This document shows positions 10,447 through 20,631 of a DNA stretch of 64,000 nucleotides, piece after piece (the first letter of the stretch is position 1; each line of letters opens with the position of its first letter). The position numbers were made by a program, and so were the translations under genes. Source of the stretch: Camellia lanceoleosa. Its lineage: Eukaryota > Streptophyta > Magnoliopsida > Ericales > Theaceae. The stretch covers positions 128,198,679-128,262,678 of the forward strand of contig CM045762.1 in assembly GCA_025200525.1 (NCBI GenBank). The letters are read 5' to 3'. A model generated the notes under the pieces. That model was given only the letters and a program-made list of their open reading frames with translations. It ran no database searches and was not told the origin of the DNA.

Positions 10447-11460
10447 CTACGGTCTAGCTGAAAATGAAGCAACTCTCTGACCTCCTCCCTTCTGTGGGCA
10501 AACCGAAGCCTTGTGGCCCAGCTGACCACACTTGTAACATGTGACATCTCCCTGATTGCCTCTCCCCGAGGCTGCACTCGGCACTAGAAAGGTCGATCTA
10601 GCAATACCGCCCTGAGACTGCTGAGCGTTAGCACCTCTCTGTCTCCTGCCATCACCCTGACCATCTTGGCTCCTCTTCGAGCCTCTCTGTCCCTCATCTT
10701 CCTGCATCATGATCTCCATATGGGCTGCAGCATCAACCAAGTGCCCATAGTCTCCGATCATAGACCCACCAACTCTCATCTTGAGGCCGCGCTTCAACCT
10801 CTTCTCAAACTCAATACAGCGGCGTTCCTCGGACGCCACAAGTTCAGGTGCGAACCTGGACAAGCTAGTAAAAGCAGCCTCATACTCAGCCATTGAAGAA
10901 CTTAACTATAAAAGCTGGCAGAACTGATCTCTCAGCTTCTCTCTGACTGCTGAAGATAAGAACTTCTCATAGAAAGCACCCACAAAAGCCTCCTAAGTGC
11001 CAACCAAACGACCCTTCACGAATTTCCACCACTGACCCGCATCCCCCTTCAGCTGGAAAGATGCCAAGGTCACTTTCAATGTTCCGTCCTCGATGCCAAG
11101 TATCTCGAACGTCTTACTCATCTGTTCCAACCACTCATCCGCCTTAAGTGGCTCTTTTGGATCCCCGGCAAACTCATCCGGGTTAGACCGGAAGAACTCC
11201 CTCTTCAGGAAGGAAGGCCCTGCCTCAACAACCTCGGCCTGCGCTGGAGCCTAAACTAGATTCTCAGCTTTGAGAATACCCATAGACTCCCTCAAAGCAT
11301 CGGCTATCCCTTGGGCTAAAGCGCCCATAGCCTCCTGACCTGCTGGCTCGGCCACATTGGCCTGGCCAACCCCCTCTTGCTGCGCCGGAACATCATCCGG
11401 TAGAGGCATCCCCTACCTCCTAGGCCTACCTCGCCTACCACCTCGTCCTCATCCTGACAT
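10447..11460 (-). pseudogene. gypsy gag with CCHC knuckle, five in-frame stops
   Basis: One frame runs from ATG at 11460 (MSG-stop-GRGGRRGRPRR) through the capsid segment (ADEWLEQMSKTFEILG, QWWKFVKGRL, YEAAFTSLSRFAPEL) to the nucleocapsid zinc knuckle CYKCGQLGHKASVC. In-frame stops: TGA at 11449-11451, TAG at 11413-11415, 11251-11253, 10993-10995 and 10906-10908. All are TGA or TAG and can come from CGA, CAG or TGG by one C-to-T or G-to-A change. The frame otherwise has no indel over about 1 kb. Confidence 0.88.
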
Positions 11461-11847
11461 CCTAATAAAGGTAACAGAGAACATTAGCACATTCACAAAT
11501 GTGCCGAAGCTATAACACTCGCGTCCTAATGCATGGACAATAGTAATTCACTCCACGTAAGCACATAAATACATAAGCACCTATGAATCTCATTTCCAGA
11601 TAATGATAGTCCCGAGGCATTGCTAGAGTTCCGGTTAGAAACAGCATTGATCAAGTGCTTTTCCAACAAGACTCACAGAAACCCAAGGATCCAATCAATA
11701 TCCTAGAAACTAAATCCCATACTCAAATAGTCACGTAAACATGTTATCACACAAACACATTACGTTGCACTTAAGTCTCTAACAAGCGAGACAAACCCAT
11801 TGTGATACTAATCACTTTCCACGTACCCACAGTATTCGAACCCGGTA

Positions 11848-11860
11848 CGCTCAGATACCA
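11848..11860 (-). promoter_or_regulatory. Primer binding site, initiator-Met tRNA
   Basis: Minus strand TGGTATCTGAGCG lies 3 bases inside the 5' LTR and matches the standard plant iMet PBS TGGTATCAGAGC with one mismatch. Confidence 0.88.
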
Positions 11861-11863
11861 AGT

Positions 11864-14080
11864 TGTAACGCCCTCAAAATAATAACATTAGAACCCATCA
11901 ATTTAGACATGCGTTGATATAAAAGATAAACATTCTTCTATTCATCAGAGTAATTCTTACAACAGCATTACATGTTAACAACAAAAGCAAATGCCCTACG
12001 GGCTTACAGTTTTCCAAGTTAATACTTGGTTGCACAAAAGAAGAGTACTAACTCTATACAAAAGAAGCCCTTGGCTTGATATACATGTAATACAAACAAA
12101 ATAAACAAAAAAAGAGTCTTCAACTCTCATCATCATCCAAGCTATGTCCTTGGAGGTGGCATGCTACATGTACCTGAAAATAATGTCCTATATAGGGTGA
12201 GCCAACGCCCAGTAGAAATACACTAAACCAGCTATGAACAATGACTAAAAGATTAGCAGTTGATAGATGGTCAACACAGATACAACCACTTATATCACAT
12301 TCCGGTTTCATGACATTCAGTCCATGTTACATTTCATTTCCCATTTCTTTCTCAAATTTGAGTTTGAAAAACAAGGCTCAACACTTAGCCAAATAACTTA
12401 ATGAGATTTAGACTCATCTTTAAAACACTTTCGAAATTCATGGTGGACACACATTTCAATGTTGTATCAATAACACATAAGCCATCTCCACACTTTACGA
12501 AAGATACACATTTCGGTGCTGTATCAACATAACATAGAACCACTTCTATACTTCACAATTGATAACGATATACATTTTAGTGCTATATCAAATCAATTCG
12601 AATACTTCCATAATCAACACTTGATACACATTGTAGTGCTGTATCAATGTCACACATAATCCGGTTTAGAGGTCCATCCCCTATCTTCCCCTAAATCGTA
12701 GAGTACATCCCCTATCTCCTCCCACACAACACATGTATATAAACATAGATAATATACAATCAATCAATACATAGAATTGATGTATTATTCCAATCACTAT
12801 ATTCAATAGCATATTCACTCGATTAGTTTTAGTTTGCCTAATCATCATGCATTGTCTACAACAATCAAGAATATCCTCCACCGATAGCCCAAAGCATTTA
12901 TCTCTAAACAGAAAATAAATGCACCAATGGATAAATTATCAACATTTCAATTAGGTGAGTGATAAATAATCCAACTACACCCTTTAATCCCACACATTCC
13001 CAATTCCTACATTCTCAATTCAATTCTTCATTTCTCCAAATTAATTAAACTATGTAATTAGGGCATTCTCCCATAAGTTAGATAACAGCCCTAAGGTTCC
13101 ATTTTCTTCCATAATCCATCATCTATCCCATTTCTCGATGTCAATCATGCATATAGGTTTATTATAAATAAAACCCTATCTTTTGTAAAATTACACAAAG
13201 ACCCACACTTTCTCAAAACTACACAACAACTCCCAACATATCAAAAGACTAAAATTTAAAGAGAAAACTCATAAAGAGGAGTAGGGTATCCCTACCTCGA
13301 AGATTGAGCTCAAACAGAGAAGAGGCCAAAACCAAAATGCTCCAAACTCCAAACTTTTCGGATCAAAACGACACCCCCGACGATCAACACAACTTTTACA
13401 AAGACCGAAGGAAGGGAGAATACTCTACCTAGATCAAACCCTAGAAAGAAGGGAGTTTCTAGAGAGAGGAGCTCTCAAAATGGCTTTTTGAAAAGGAAGA
13501 GAGCGAGTGTGAATGGAAAAAGTGATTCAAAAATGCCCAGGTGCCCTATGTTATACGACAGGTCCGCTCGAGCGGAAAACATAACGCTCGAGCGTAAAGA
13601 ACAAAAAACTGGGTCCGCTCGAGCGCAATAAGGCCCGCTCAAGCGCCAAGACACAAGAGTGAAACACATCCGCTCGAGCGTGAAAAACTAGTCCGCTCGA
13701 GCGTGAATTATCTCATCCCAGAACTTTCACCAAGGATGTACTAGCCGCTCGAGCGCCAACAAGCCCGGTCGAGCGCGACCCGCTCGAGCGTAGGAAACCC
13801 GCTCGAGCGTAGAAATCACACCTGCAGAAGTGTTGCAGGGACACAAAATGCTGGAATGGTGTAAACCCTTCGGCCGAGCAGAAGACTTCGGCGGAATGAC
13901 CAAAAACTGGGCAACAAGAAATTAGACCAAGGCTCAATCCACCTGCTCGAAACATGCCCAACATATCCTAAAACCCAATCAAATGGAATCAAAGGATGAC
14001 AACAAGATATACAACTACTAACTCCACGGAACCAAAGTCCAGATACAGCCAATAAAGAAAGGGAAACCGGGATCGCTATA
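11864..14080 (-). repeat. 5' LTR of chromovirus 1
   Basis: Partner of 4176-6418. The boundary is set by TGTAACGCC at the left, CGCTATA at the right and the flanking TTTGG duplication. A second CGCTCGAGCG array lies at about 13560-13870; at 13870-13890 two palindromes present in the other LTR are lost or rearranged. Confidence 0.93.
13560..13870. repeat. CGCTCGAGCG palindrome array (5' LTR copy)
   Basis: About ten copies in register with the array at 5880-6240. This copy has one contiguous unit fewer near 13770-13790 and more intact CGCTCGAGCG units than the 3' LTR. Confidence 0.9.
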
Positions 14081-14209
14081 TTTGGCCTTGCATTGATTGC
14101 TATTCTATACTAAGAGAATCGTCAATTTCTTTAAAGAGGTGCATAACACAATCTGTTTCGGTATAATTAATTGTAAATAGATATTTTGACAAGCAAATCA
14201 AGTAAAACC

Positions 14210-15400
14210 AATTGGGTTTTAAACTTAGTCCCCCCACTGGACCAACTACTTGGCTTTGAGCTTGTTTGTCCAGCCTCCAAGTTTAGTTTTCTGTCAACCC
14301 CCCATTCCTTACCAGGGTCATCATGTTGACTGGACTTCCAGGAATTTGTCAGGCAACTCTTTCTTCTTTCCTGATGGAGATTGAAATTATTTACATAGAG
14401 GATCACTATTTGACAAGCCCCAGTTAAGGGAAGCTTTTCACCGAGCTACCTGTTTTGTTTTATGTGCCGTTGAAGGCGGTAGTTCATTTGTCTGAGCTTT
14501 ATTAGTCCCCCAACTGGACCAACCACTTGGCTTTGAGCTTGTTTGTCCAGCCCTCAAGTTTAGTTTTCTGTCAACCCCCTACTCCTTGCCAGAGTCATCA
14601 TTTTGACTGGACTTCCAACAATTGGAAGGCGACTCTTTCTTTTTTCTTGATGGAGATTGAAATTCATTACCTAGAGGATCACTATTTGACGAGCCCAAAT
14701 AGTGCCCAGTTAAGGGAAGCTTTTCACTGAGCTACTCCCAATCTGTTTTATGTATTGTTGAAGGCGATAGTTCGTTTGTCTAAACTTTATTAGTCTCCCA
14801 ACTGGACCAACTACTTGGCTTTGAGCTTGTTTGTCTAGCCCCCAAGTTTAGTTTTCTGTCAACCCCCCATTCCTTACCAGAGTCATCATTTTGATTGGAC
14901 TTCCAACATTTGGAAGGCGACTATTTTTTCTTTCCTGATGGAGATTGAAATTCTTTACCTAGAGGATCACTATTTGACGAGCACCAGTTAGGGGAAGCTT
15001 TTCACCGAGCTACTCCCAATGTGTTTTATGTGTTGTCGAAGGCGGTAGTTCGTTAGTCTGAACTTTATTAGTCCCTCAACTGGACCAACCACTTGGCTTT
15101 GAGCTTGTTTGTCCAACCCCCAAGTTTAGTTTTCTGTCAACCCCCAATTCCTTACCAGAGTCATCATTTTGGCTGGACTTCCAACAATTGGAAGGCGACT
15201 CTTTCTTCTTTCCTGATGGAGATTGAAATTCTTTACCTAGAGGATCACTATTTAACGAGCCCAGTTAAGGGAAGCTTTTGACTGAGCTATCTGTTCTATT
15301 TTCTGTGCTATTGAATGCGGCAGTTCGTCTGTCGTAACTTTATTAGTCCCCTAATTAGACCAACCACTTGGCTTTCAGATTGTTTCTCCAGCTAACAAAT
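14210..15400. repeat. ~280-bp tandem repeat, about 4.3 copies
   Basis: TTGGCTTTGAGCTTGTTTGT recurs at about 14249, 14528, 14814 and 15090, and in altered form near 15368 (periods 276-286). Each unit also holds CATTCCTTACCAGAGTCATC, GATGGAGATTGAAATT, AGAGGATCACTATTTGAC and GGGAAGCTTTTCACCGAGC. Open frames of 60-79 codons arise once per unit and shift with indels, so they are not coding. It starts about 130 bp from the end of chromovirus 1. Confidence 0.92.

Positions 15401-15405
<5 letters not shown>

Positions 15406-15446
<41 letters not shown>
15406..15446. repeat. (TCTG)/(TC)n microsatellite
   Basis: CTGTCTGTCTGTC runs into about 17 TC units and ends at CTCGAG. It abuts the end of the 280-bp tandem array. 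Confidence 0.95.
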
Positions 15447-15447
<1 letters not shown>

Positions 15448-15598
15448 AGTTGGGTTTCATAAAATACTCTCATAAAAATCATAAAACAAAATTATTACCA
15501 CTAATTTTTAAAATAAGTTTAAGTTTTTTTAAATGTCTTCATAAACATCTAACATGTAAATATTTGTTTGAAATACTTCAAAATTTTATAAATATGTC

Positions 15599-15655
15599 AA
15601 GAAGATGATTGGTTGATAATTAAATATTATCTGATTATCAACCAATCATCTTCTT
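15599..15655. repeat. Perfect 22-bp stem, 13-nt loop hairpin
   Basis: AAGAAGATGATTGGTTGATA-AT is followed by a 13-base AT-rich loop and its exact reverse complement. No mismatch or bulge is present. It could be a small fold-back element or remnant of a MITE; flanking sequence gives no clear target duplication. Confidence 0.9.
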
Positions 15656-16002
15656 CACACATCACAGAATCTATAAAGCGGGTACAAAAAATGGAGTTGT
15701 ATATCATGTTTGAAAAATAAATAAATAAATAAAAATAACCTTAACTATTCCCATAATTCAACATACATTAATCCATTCATTAATCCAGAACATTCATTAA
15801 CTCATTGCAATTCAATAAAGAAAGTCATGAACTAATAAAGAAAATACTTATAAATCTAGTTATTTCATAAACTTCAGGTTCATATAGCAAATACTTGAAA
15901 TACATTCGTCAGTTAGATGAACAACAACATTGTCTTACACTCTAGTAACGAAGATACGACACAACATACAAACATATATGAAAGCTAAAGGCGTTTGATT
16001 TC

Positions 16003-16440
16003 TCATTCCTCATCTGACATGTAGTAGTCAGAGAGATATTTTTCATTGTTTAAGACATTATTTCGCTCAATCACTGTCAAATCTCTGTTGCTTGCTTCTG
16101 CCATTTCGATGGCTAGCTGAAGCATGAAATGTCGACATCTCCGCATCAACATCCTGTTGTTCTCCTTCTTAATTCTGCTAACTGCTTTTCCATAGTCACT
16201 CACATTTCGTCTAGCCATGGTCAATGAATGACGATGAGGTACCGGTGCCCCAAAGTTACGTAGATCATTAAACAATCCTTCTTGCTCCGTTACCCTGAAC
16301 ACCCATTCTGCTCGGATACCAGCATAATAATCCTTCGGACTCGAGTATGTTTCGCTCTTGTAGTCATAAGTAAATGGAGGTAGTAGCCACACTTTCGGAT
16401 TTCTTTGCCTGTGTGAACTTCCTGCACCTCTTGAAGACAT
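16003..16440 (-). CDS. Small gene copy B, intact 145-aa unknown protein
   Basis: Not a family I recognise. ATG at 16440 opens a 145-codon frame ending at 16003 in an acidic tail (SDYYMSDEE). The N-terminus is basic (MSSRGAGSSHRQRNPK). Then come a YDYKSETYSSPKDYY segment, AEWVFRVTEQ, FGAPVPHRHSL and a long basic, probably helical stretch (YGKAVSRIKKENNRM...RRCRHFMLQLAIEMAEA). There is no signal peptide or membrane segment. A TATA box lies about 95 bp upstream. The decayed genes at 2763-3190 and 18348-18789 share its layout: AEW-x-FR-x-T and A-x-x-RI-x-x-E-x-NRM match copy C closely. It sits in MULE-derived sequence, so it may be a transposon accessory gene or a captured host gene. Function unknown. 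Confidence 0.6.
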   Translation of the reverse strand: MSSRGAGSSHRQRNPKVWLLPPFTYDYKSETYSSPKDYYAGIRAEWVFRVTEQEGLFNDLRNFGAPVPHRHSLTMARRNVSDYGKAVSRIKKENNRMLMRRCRHFMLQLAIEMAEASNRDLTVIERNNVLNNEKYLSDYYMSDEE

Positions 16441-16530
16441 TGTCCATAAAGTAAAAAAATTAATAATAATAGTAATTGTAGATATATTACTATTGTTATG
16501 ACTTGAACAAATATCATACTGGGGGTAGCG

Positions 16531-16539
16531 CTATTTATA
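16531..16539 (-). promoter_or_regulatory. TATA box upstream of small gene B
   Basis: Minus strand TATAAATAG (in GTCTATAAATAGCGC) lies 91-99 bp upstream of the ATG at 16440, a normal distance for a plant core promoter with a short 5' UTR. Confidence 0.6.
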
Positions 16540-16559
16540 GACATAATACTGGGGATTAA

Positions 16560-18275
16560 CTACAGATGATCTAGTGACGATAATTGAGTTGGGGCACTAT
16601 GGAAGAAGTGATACCCGTGATATTATTTGATCTTATTCATTTCATGCAATCCTGAGTACCCGTGACTTTGTGTACCTGAATTGATGTAGTCACGGACGTG
16701 GTTGTCAGATAAAACCATAATTGTAGGCCGTCCTTTTCACAATGCAATCCCTTTATATTTGAGCCATAATTGTAGGCCGTCCTTTTCATAATGCAATCCC
16801 TTCATATTCGAGCAGTGAGTTGTCGAATTAATCAGTAATGCACTGAGTTGTCACATCGCCACATGAAACTATTTTTTCATGCTTACGTTTTTTAATACAG
16901 TAAGTAGTCACTTCGAATTGACGATTTCAGTACAAATTGGGGTTTCAAAAATTTATAAATGAAATCATAAAATGAAACAACGGCTTTAATTTCTTTGTTT
17001 TCAAGTAATATTGTTCATAAACAACTATGAAATAGAGTGCAAGTAAATACACAACTGTTCAACTCAATTCGACCTACAAAACTATCGTTGATTTTTTCAG
17101 CAAAATAATAAAATGGTCACCTGATAAAAAGTAACAAGATTGGCACTACAACCTATATTTTATCTTATTTTCACTTAATGAACTTCATAGTCATCACCTT
17201 TTCTCCTCTTTGCATTTTCTGCTTCTTTTTATATTCGGTGAATTACACTTAACTCCTTCAGTCCTTTATATAATTATTTATCAACATTATTGCCATGTGG
17301 TCGTACTAATGTGACTTACATGAATTCAGAAATGTGTGGAAAAAACAAAGCATCTAAGTTGCGCTGCACAAAGTCACATGCATCACGTAATGTGAGAAAA
17401 AAATTCACAAAGTATACAAGCATGCCAAAGTCAGAAAGTGACATGCATCACTGCATCACTGCATAAAGTGACATGCATCACTGCATCACTGTACAAAGTC
17501 AATGCATCACTGTATCACTGCACAAAGTCACATGCATCACATGCATCATTGCATCGCTGCACAAAGTCACATAGCATCTGAGGAAAAAACAAAGCATACA
17601 AATTATTACGTTTGTTCAAGTCACTGGCGAGCATCACAGAGAAATGTTGGACGTATCACTGAGTCGAGCTACAATTTATTATCATACCATACCTACTGTG
17701 AATTATGCAATTCGTAAAATTTTTGAGGGGGTGTCAGAACAAAATAACAAAACAAATAGACCCTTTGTGTTTAAAAAGCCACCCTATGCATCCCCAAATA
17801 GATTCATAAACGTTGAAGATAAAATATTATACAGTTAGAATGTATTGAAGATTAATTTGTAGTAGAGTTAGAATGAATGGATTTTTCGTCATTTCATAAC
17901 TTGAAAGTGTTACAAATAAAACCTAGCCTAGTATGCAGACAAGAATAACACCGACTTAAATCAACACATAATTAACAAAGTATTAAATTGGTCAAATTTC
18001 TCCAGTTAAATTAAATGAAATATGTAAGGTAAAAAATGAAATTAAATATGTTGTGAAGGCAAAATAAATTGAATTATATTTCTAAACGAAAAAATTAAAT
18101 TAAATTTCCAAGTGGATTTGAACTTTGCTTAAAACCTTCAGATATGCATTGAGTAGTAAATAAAAGTCAAAGTGACAACTCCTATCAAGTTGATGCATAG
18201 TTGTTTAGGTCATAAAAGTTGACGTGACAACTCTGATGCATAGTTGTTTACTATAATTTCATACATACAGCTACC
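16560..18275. other. Intergenic with short tandem duplications
   Basis: A ~57-bp duplication (CCATAATTGTAGGCCGTCC at about 16717 and 16773). A cluster of GACATGCATCACTGCATCACTG-type repeats at 17440-17580. A repeated GTGACAACTC...GATGCATAGTTGTTTA phrase at 18170-18250. No coding pattern supported on either strand. Confidence 0.6.
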
Positions 18276-18289
18276 ATGTGTATATATGG

Positions 18290-18297
18290 TATAAATA
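18290..18297 (+). promoter_or_regulatory. TATA box upstream of small gene C
   Basis: TATAAATA in TATGGTATAAATATCGC lies about 50 bp upstream of the ATG at 18348, mirroring the promoter layout of small gene B. Confidence 0.45.
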
Positions 18298-18347
18298 TCG
18301 CATTATACCACAACAAAAGTTTTATAGCTATTTCGAGCGATATCATC

Positions 18348-18789
18348 ATGAGATATACGGTGGTTGATCTATATTCAGCAATGGGTCATTATTGGGTTGT
18401 AGATGGAGATGAATTTCAATACCCATTAAATCCAAATTTGCATTACTCACATGCCACCGTCAATACCATGAGAGCTGAGTGGGAATTTCGCATAACTCTA
18501 GCAAATGTTCTTGTTAAGTTATGTCGTGAAGTTAATATTAAATTTCCTCGCGCGATTAGCCATGCGTATGCCAACTAACACTCCATAGTTGTTGCAAAGG
18601 GCATTGCATCGTATCCGCGACGAAGTTAATCGCATGACCCAACGTTTGCAAAGGTCCTCACTAATGAAGACCGCAAATGAGCATGCCAAAGATGGGTTAA
18701 TGGATGATGCACACCAGTACTTCGCCTTGAGCATGGATGTTATGTATGAATCTGATATTGAGATGTCAGATGATGATGATGATGAATGA
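18348..18789 (+). pseudogene. Small gene copy C (paralogue of B), one break
   Basis: Plus-strand frame from ATG 18348 (or 18381) reads ...GHYWVVDGDEFQYPLNPNLHY, MRAEWEFRITLANV, VNIKFPRAISHAYAN, then a stop. After a frame change and a TAG at 18586-18588 it continues as LLQRALHRIRDEVNRMTQRLQRSS and ends in an acidic tail (ESDIEMSDDDDDE) at 18789. AEWEFRIT matches AEWVFRVT and ALHRIRDEVNRM matches AVSRIKKENNRM of copy B, in the same order and spacing, so the two are clear paralogues in divergent orientation about 1.9 kb apart. The tail has a GAT run that can slip. Function unknown. Confidence 0.6.
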
Positions 18790-18974
18790 AATTGTTTGGA
18801 TGAATGACCAAACCATTTATCTTGTAATGGATTTGTAATGCTTATCCACGACTTATCAATGAATGGAGATATTTCAATTGTTTTTGAAGAGTTCTTGTAA
18901 TTCTACAAATAACAAATACCTTTGCTTTCTCTCCGTTATTGTTATTTTGAAGAACACTTTCAATACGAGCCACT

Positions 18975-18995
18975 CTATGCACTTACTCTTCTCTT

Positions 18996-19041
<46 letters not shown>

Positions 19042-19205
19042 ACACAAACACTCATCCCACACACACACACCAAACCACACACACATACACCAAACCAATA
19101 TAATTTTTAATATATATAAATTTTATTTTATAAAATTAAGACCAATATTAAATATATATATATAATAAAATTTTTAATAGTAAATAATAATCAACTATAT
19201 GAAAT
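18975..19205 (+). repeat. CT-microsatellite plus MULE TIR-type segment, copy 1
   Basis: TTCTCTTC then (TC)n, GACACACAAACACTC, a CA-rich stretch, then AATTTTTAATATATATAAATTTTATTTTATAAAATTA and CAATATTAAATATATATA, ending at AATAATAATCAACTATAT. The same order occurs at 19797-20010 and 60657-60890, and partly in reverse at 61675-61740. Frames through the CT/CA run (GA-rich or SLSLSL peptides) are not genes. Confidence 0.8.
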
Positions 19206-19560
19206 TAAGACTAATATTTTCAAATAATTTTTTTTCAAATAATTTTTTTTTTCAATTAAATTTTTTTTCTATTAATTTTTTTTTTCAATTAATCTTTTAT
19301 TTCAATTAAATTTTTTTCAATTATAATATGTGTGATCCCATTGTTATAAATAATAAAAATAAATATAAATATTTTAGGCCTGAACAAATATATTTTTTAT
19401 TTTATGTTTTTAAAATTTTTTAAACATTTTGTTCAAACCAAACGCGTTTGTAATTTATGTTTTTCTAAAAATAAACAAAAATCAGTTTATAAAATTTTTG
19501 TAAACATAAACAAAAAACGTAAACGTTACCAAACGCTACCTTAGTATTTAGGGATAAAAT
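19206..19560. other. AT-rich stretch with short T-run repeats
   Basis: Repeats of TTTCAATTAA(A/T) with long T runs at 19210-19320; the reversed counterpart (AAAAATTAATTGAAAAA) is at 61000-61110. No gene seen. Confidence 0.5.
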
Positions 19561-19564
19561 CTAT

Positions 19565-19715
19565 TTTTTATTTTATTTTAGGGTTTAGGGTTTAATTCTT
19601 AAAATTTTATTTATTTTTATTTTAGGGTTTAGGATTTATAGTTTAATTCTTAAAATTTATTTTAACTTCAATTTTATAAAAAAATTAAATCCTAAACCCT
19701 AAAAAATAAATTTGA
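19565..19715. repeat. TTTAGGG-containing imperfect inverted repeat
   Basis: TTTTAGGGTTTAGGGTTTAATTC at about 19576 and a second, similar copy near 19620 are mirrored by ATTAAATCCTAAACCCTAAAAAATAAA at 19684-19711, giving a fold-back of about 25-bp arms. The TTTAGGG words resemble the plant telomere unit, but only two run in tandem. Confidence 0.6.
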
Positions 19716-19727
19716 TAATTTTTTTTT

Positions 19728-19836
19728 TCTAGAAAACGTGATTAGGAACTGCGCTTTTAATGAAATCATAAAAATGTGTTTTAAAAACACATTTTCACTG
19801 TTGCACTCACTCTTCATTTTCATTCTCACACTGACG

Positions 19837-19868
<32 letters not shown>

Positions 19869-20427
19869 CTCTCTCTCTCTCTCTCTCTGACACATATACA
19901 CACACCCACCACACTCACATTTTTTTAATATATATAAATTCTATTTTATAAATTTGGGACCAATATTAAATATATATAATAATAATTTATAATAGCAAAT
20001 AATAATCAACTATATAATTTTTATAATTTTTGTAAATCAAAATAATTTTTATATAATTTTTTTTTTCGAGTGGTTAGAAATATTTTTTTACAAATTAAAT
20101 TGAAACAACCATACGTATATATATAACCTGCCCAAAAGTTAAAATGATAATTATTTTTTACCCTTAAATTAAATGATTTTTTATTTTTTTATTTCTTAGC
20201 CAAATTAATTTTTAATTTTTTGGAAAAAAATTCTAAAAATCAAACCATACATAGCCTAAAAATCTTTTGATAAGTCATTTTTTTACGTTAGTAACTTATT
20301 TAATTATTTGTTAATTTGAAGACAATTTTACCAATTTTTAAAAACTATCATGAAAACTTGTTTGATAATTTTTTTGGTTTATAAATGGTTGTCTCAATTT
20401 GTAAATTTGAGGAAAAAATATAAATTA
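19728..20427 (+). repeat. Left (inner) TIR of the MULE
   Basis: Inverted match to 61209-61830. From outside in: GAAAACGTGATTA, GCGCTTTTA, GCACTCACTCTTC, a CA/CT run, TCGAGTGGTTAGAAATA, AAATTAAATTGAAACAA, AACCTGCCCAAAAGTTAAAA, AAATCAAACCATACATAGCC, ATCTTTTGATAA, GTAAATTTGAGGAAAAAA. Similarity stops within about ten bases on both sides (20427 and 61209), as expected for the inner edge of a TIR. The left arm lacks ~90 bp present in the right, and its outermost part with the hairpin units is missing or displaced to 768-1140. Confidence 0.8.
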
Positions 20428-20631
20428 CTATAAATAATGTATAGACTACGGAGAATGATAGAGATAGAGATGTGAAAGAGATTTGTGTGATTCATCAAAA
20501 TAAGTAAGAATAAAAAATTGTGAAATTATATTTTCGACACATTTACATCATCTGTACAAGTTTGATTTACAAAAACTATAACAATTACTACAAATAAAAA
20601 AAACTATACACTCCATATCACACCTGCTAAT
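20428..20631. other. Spacer between left TIR and PMD 3' end
   Basis: AT-rich sequence, probably the 3' untranslated and terminator region of the PMD gene. No clear signal is supported. Confidence 0.4.

Larger units (their letters stand above)
4176..14080 (-). mobile_element. Full-length Ty3/gypsy chromovirus (Tekay/Del-like), 9.9 kb
   Basis: Two direct LTRs (4176-6418 and 11864-14080) flank gag, protease, RT, RNase H, integrase and a chromodomain-like C-terminus, all on the minus strand. The element lies between perfect 5-bp duplications TTTGG (4171-4175, 14081-14085). The primer binding site next to the 5' LTR matches initiator-Met tRNA with one mismatch, and a polypurine tract abuts the 3' LTR. 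The minus-strand LTR begins TATAG and ends TTACA instead of the canonical TG start. Order RT-RH-INT defines Ty3/gypsy. The C-terminal RPVRVLD...PLVKVLWKHH...WERE segment and the iMet PBS suggest the Tekay/Del chromovirus lineage; that lineage call is by recognition. Several nonsense codons and one frameshift make it non-autonomous today. Confidence 0.93.

Noticed and set aside
4176..14080. Plant pararetrovirus (caulimovirid) integration
   Set aside because: There is a clear integrase domain, paired LTRs, PBS/PPT and a target duplication, with no movement protein; this is a gypsy retrotransposon.
18863..19165. Plus- and minus-strand frames over CT/CA repeats (also 19692-19901, 60633-60857)
   Set aside because: Microsatellite translations (SLSLSL, RERERE).
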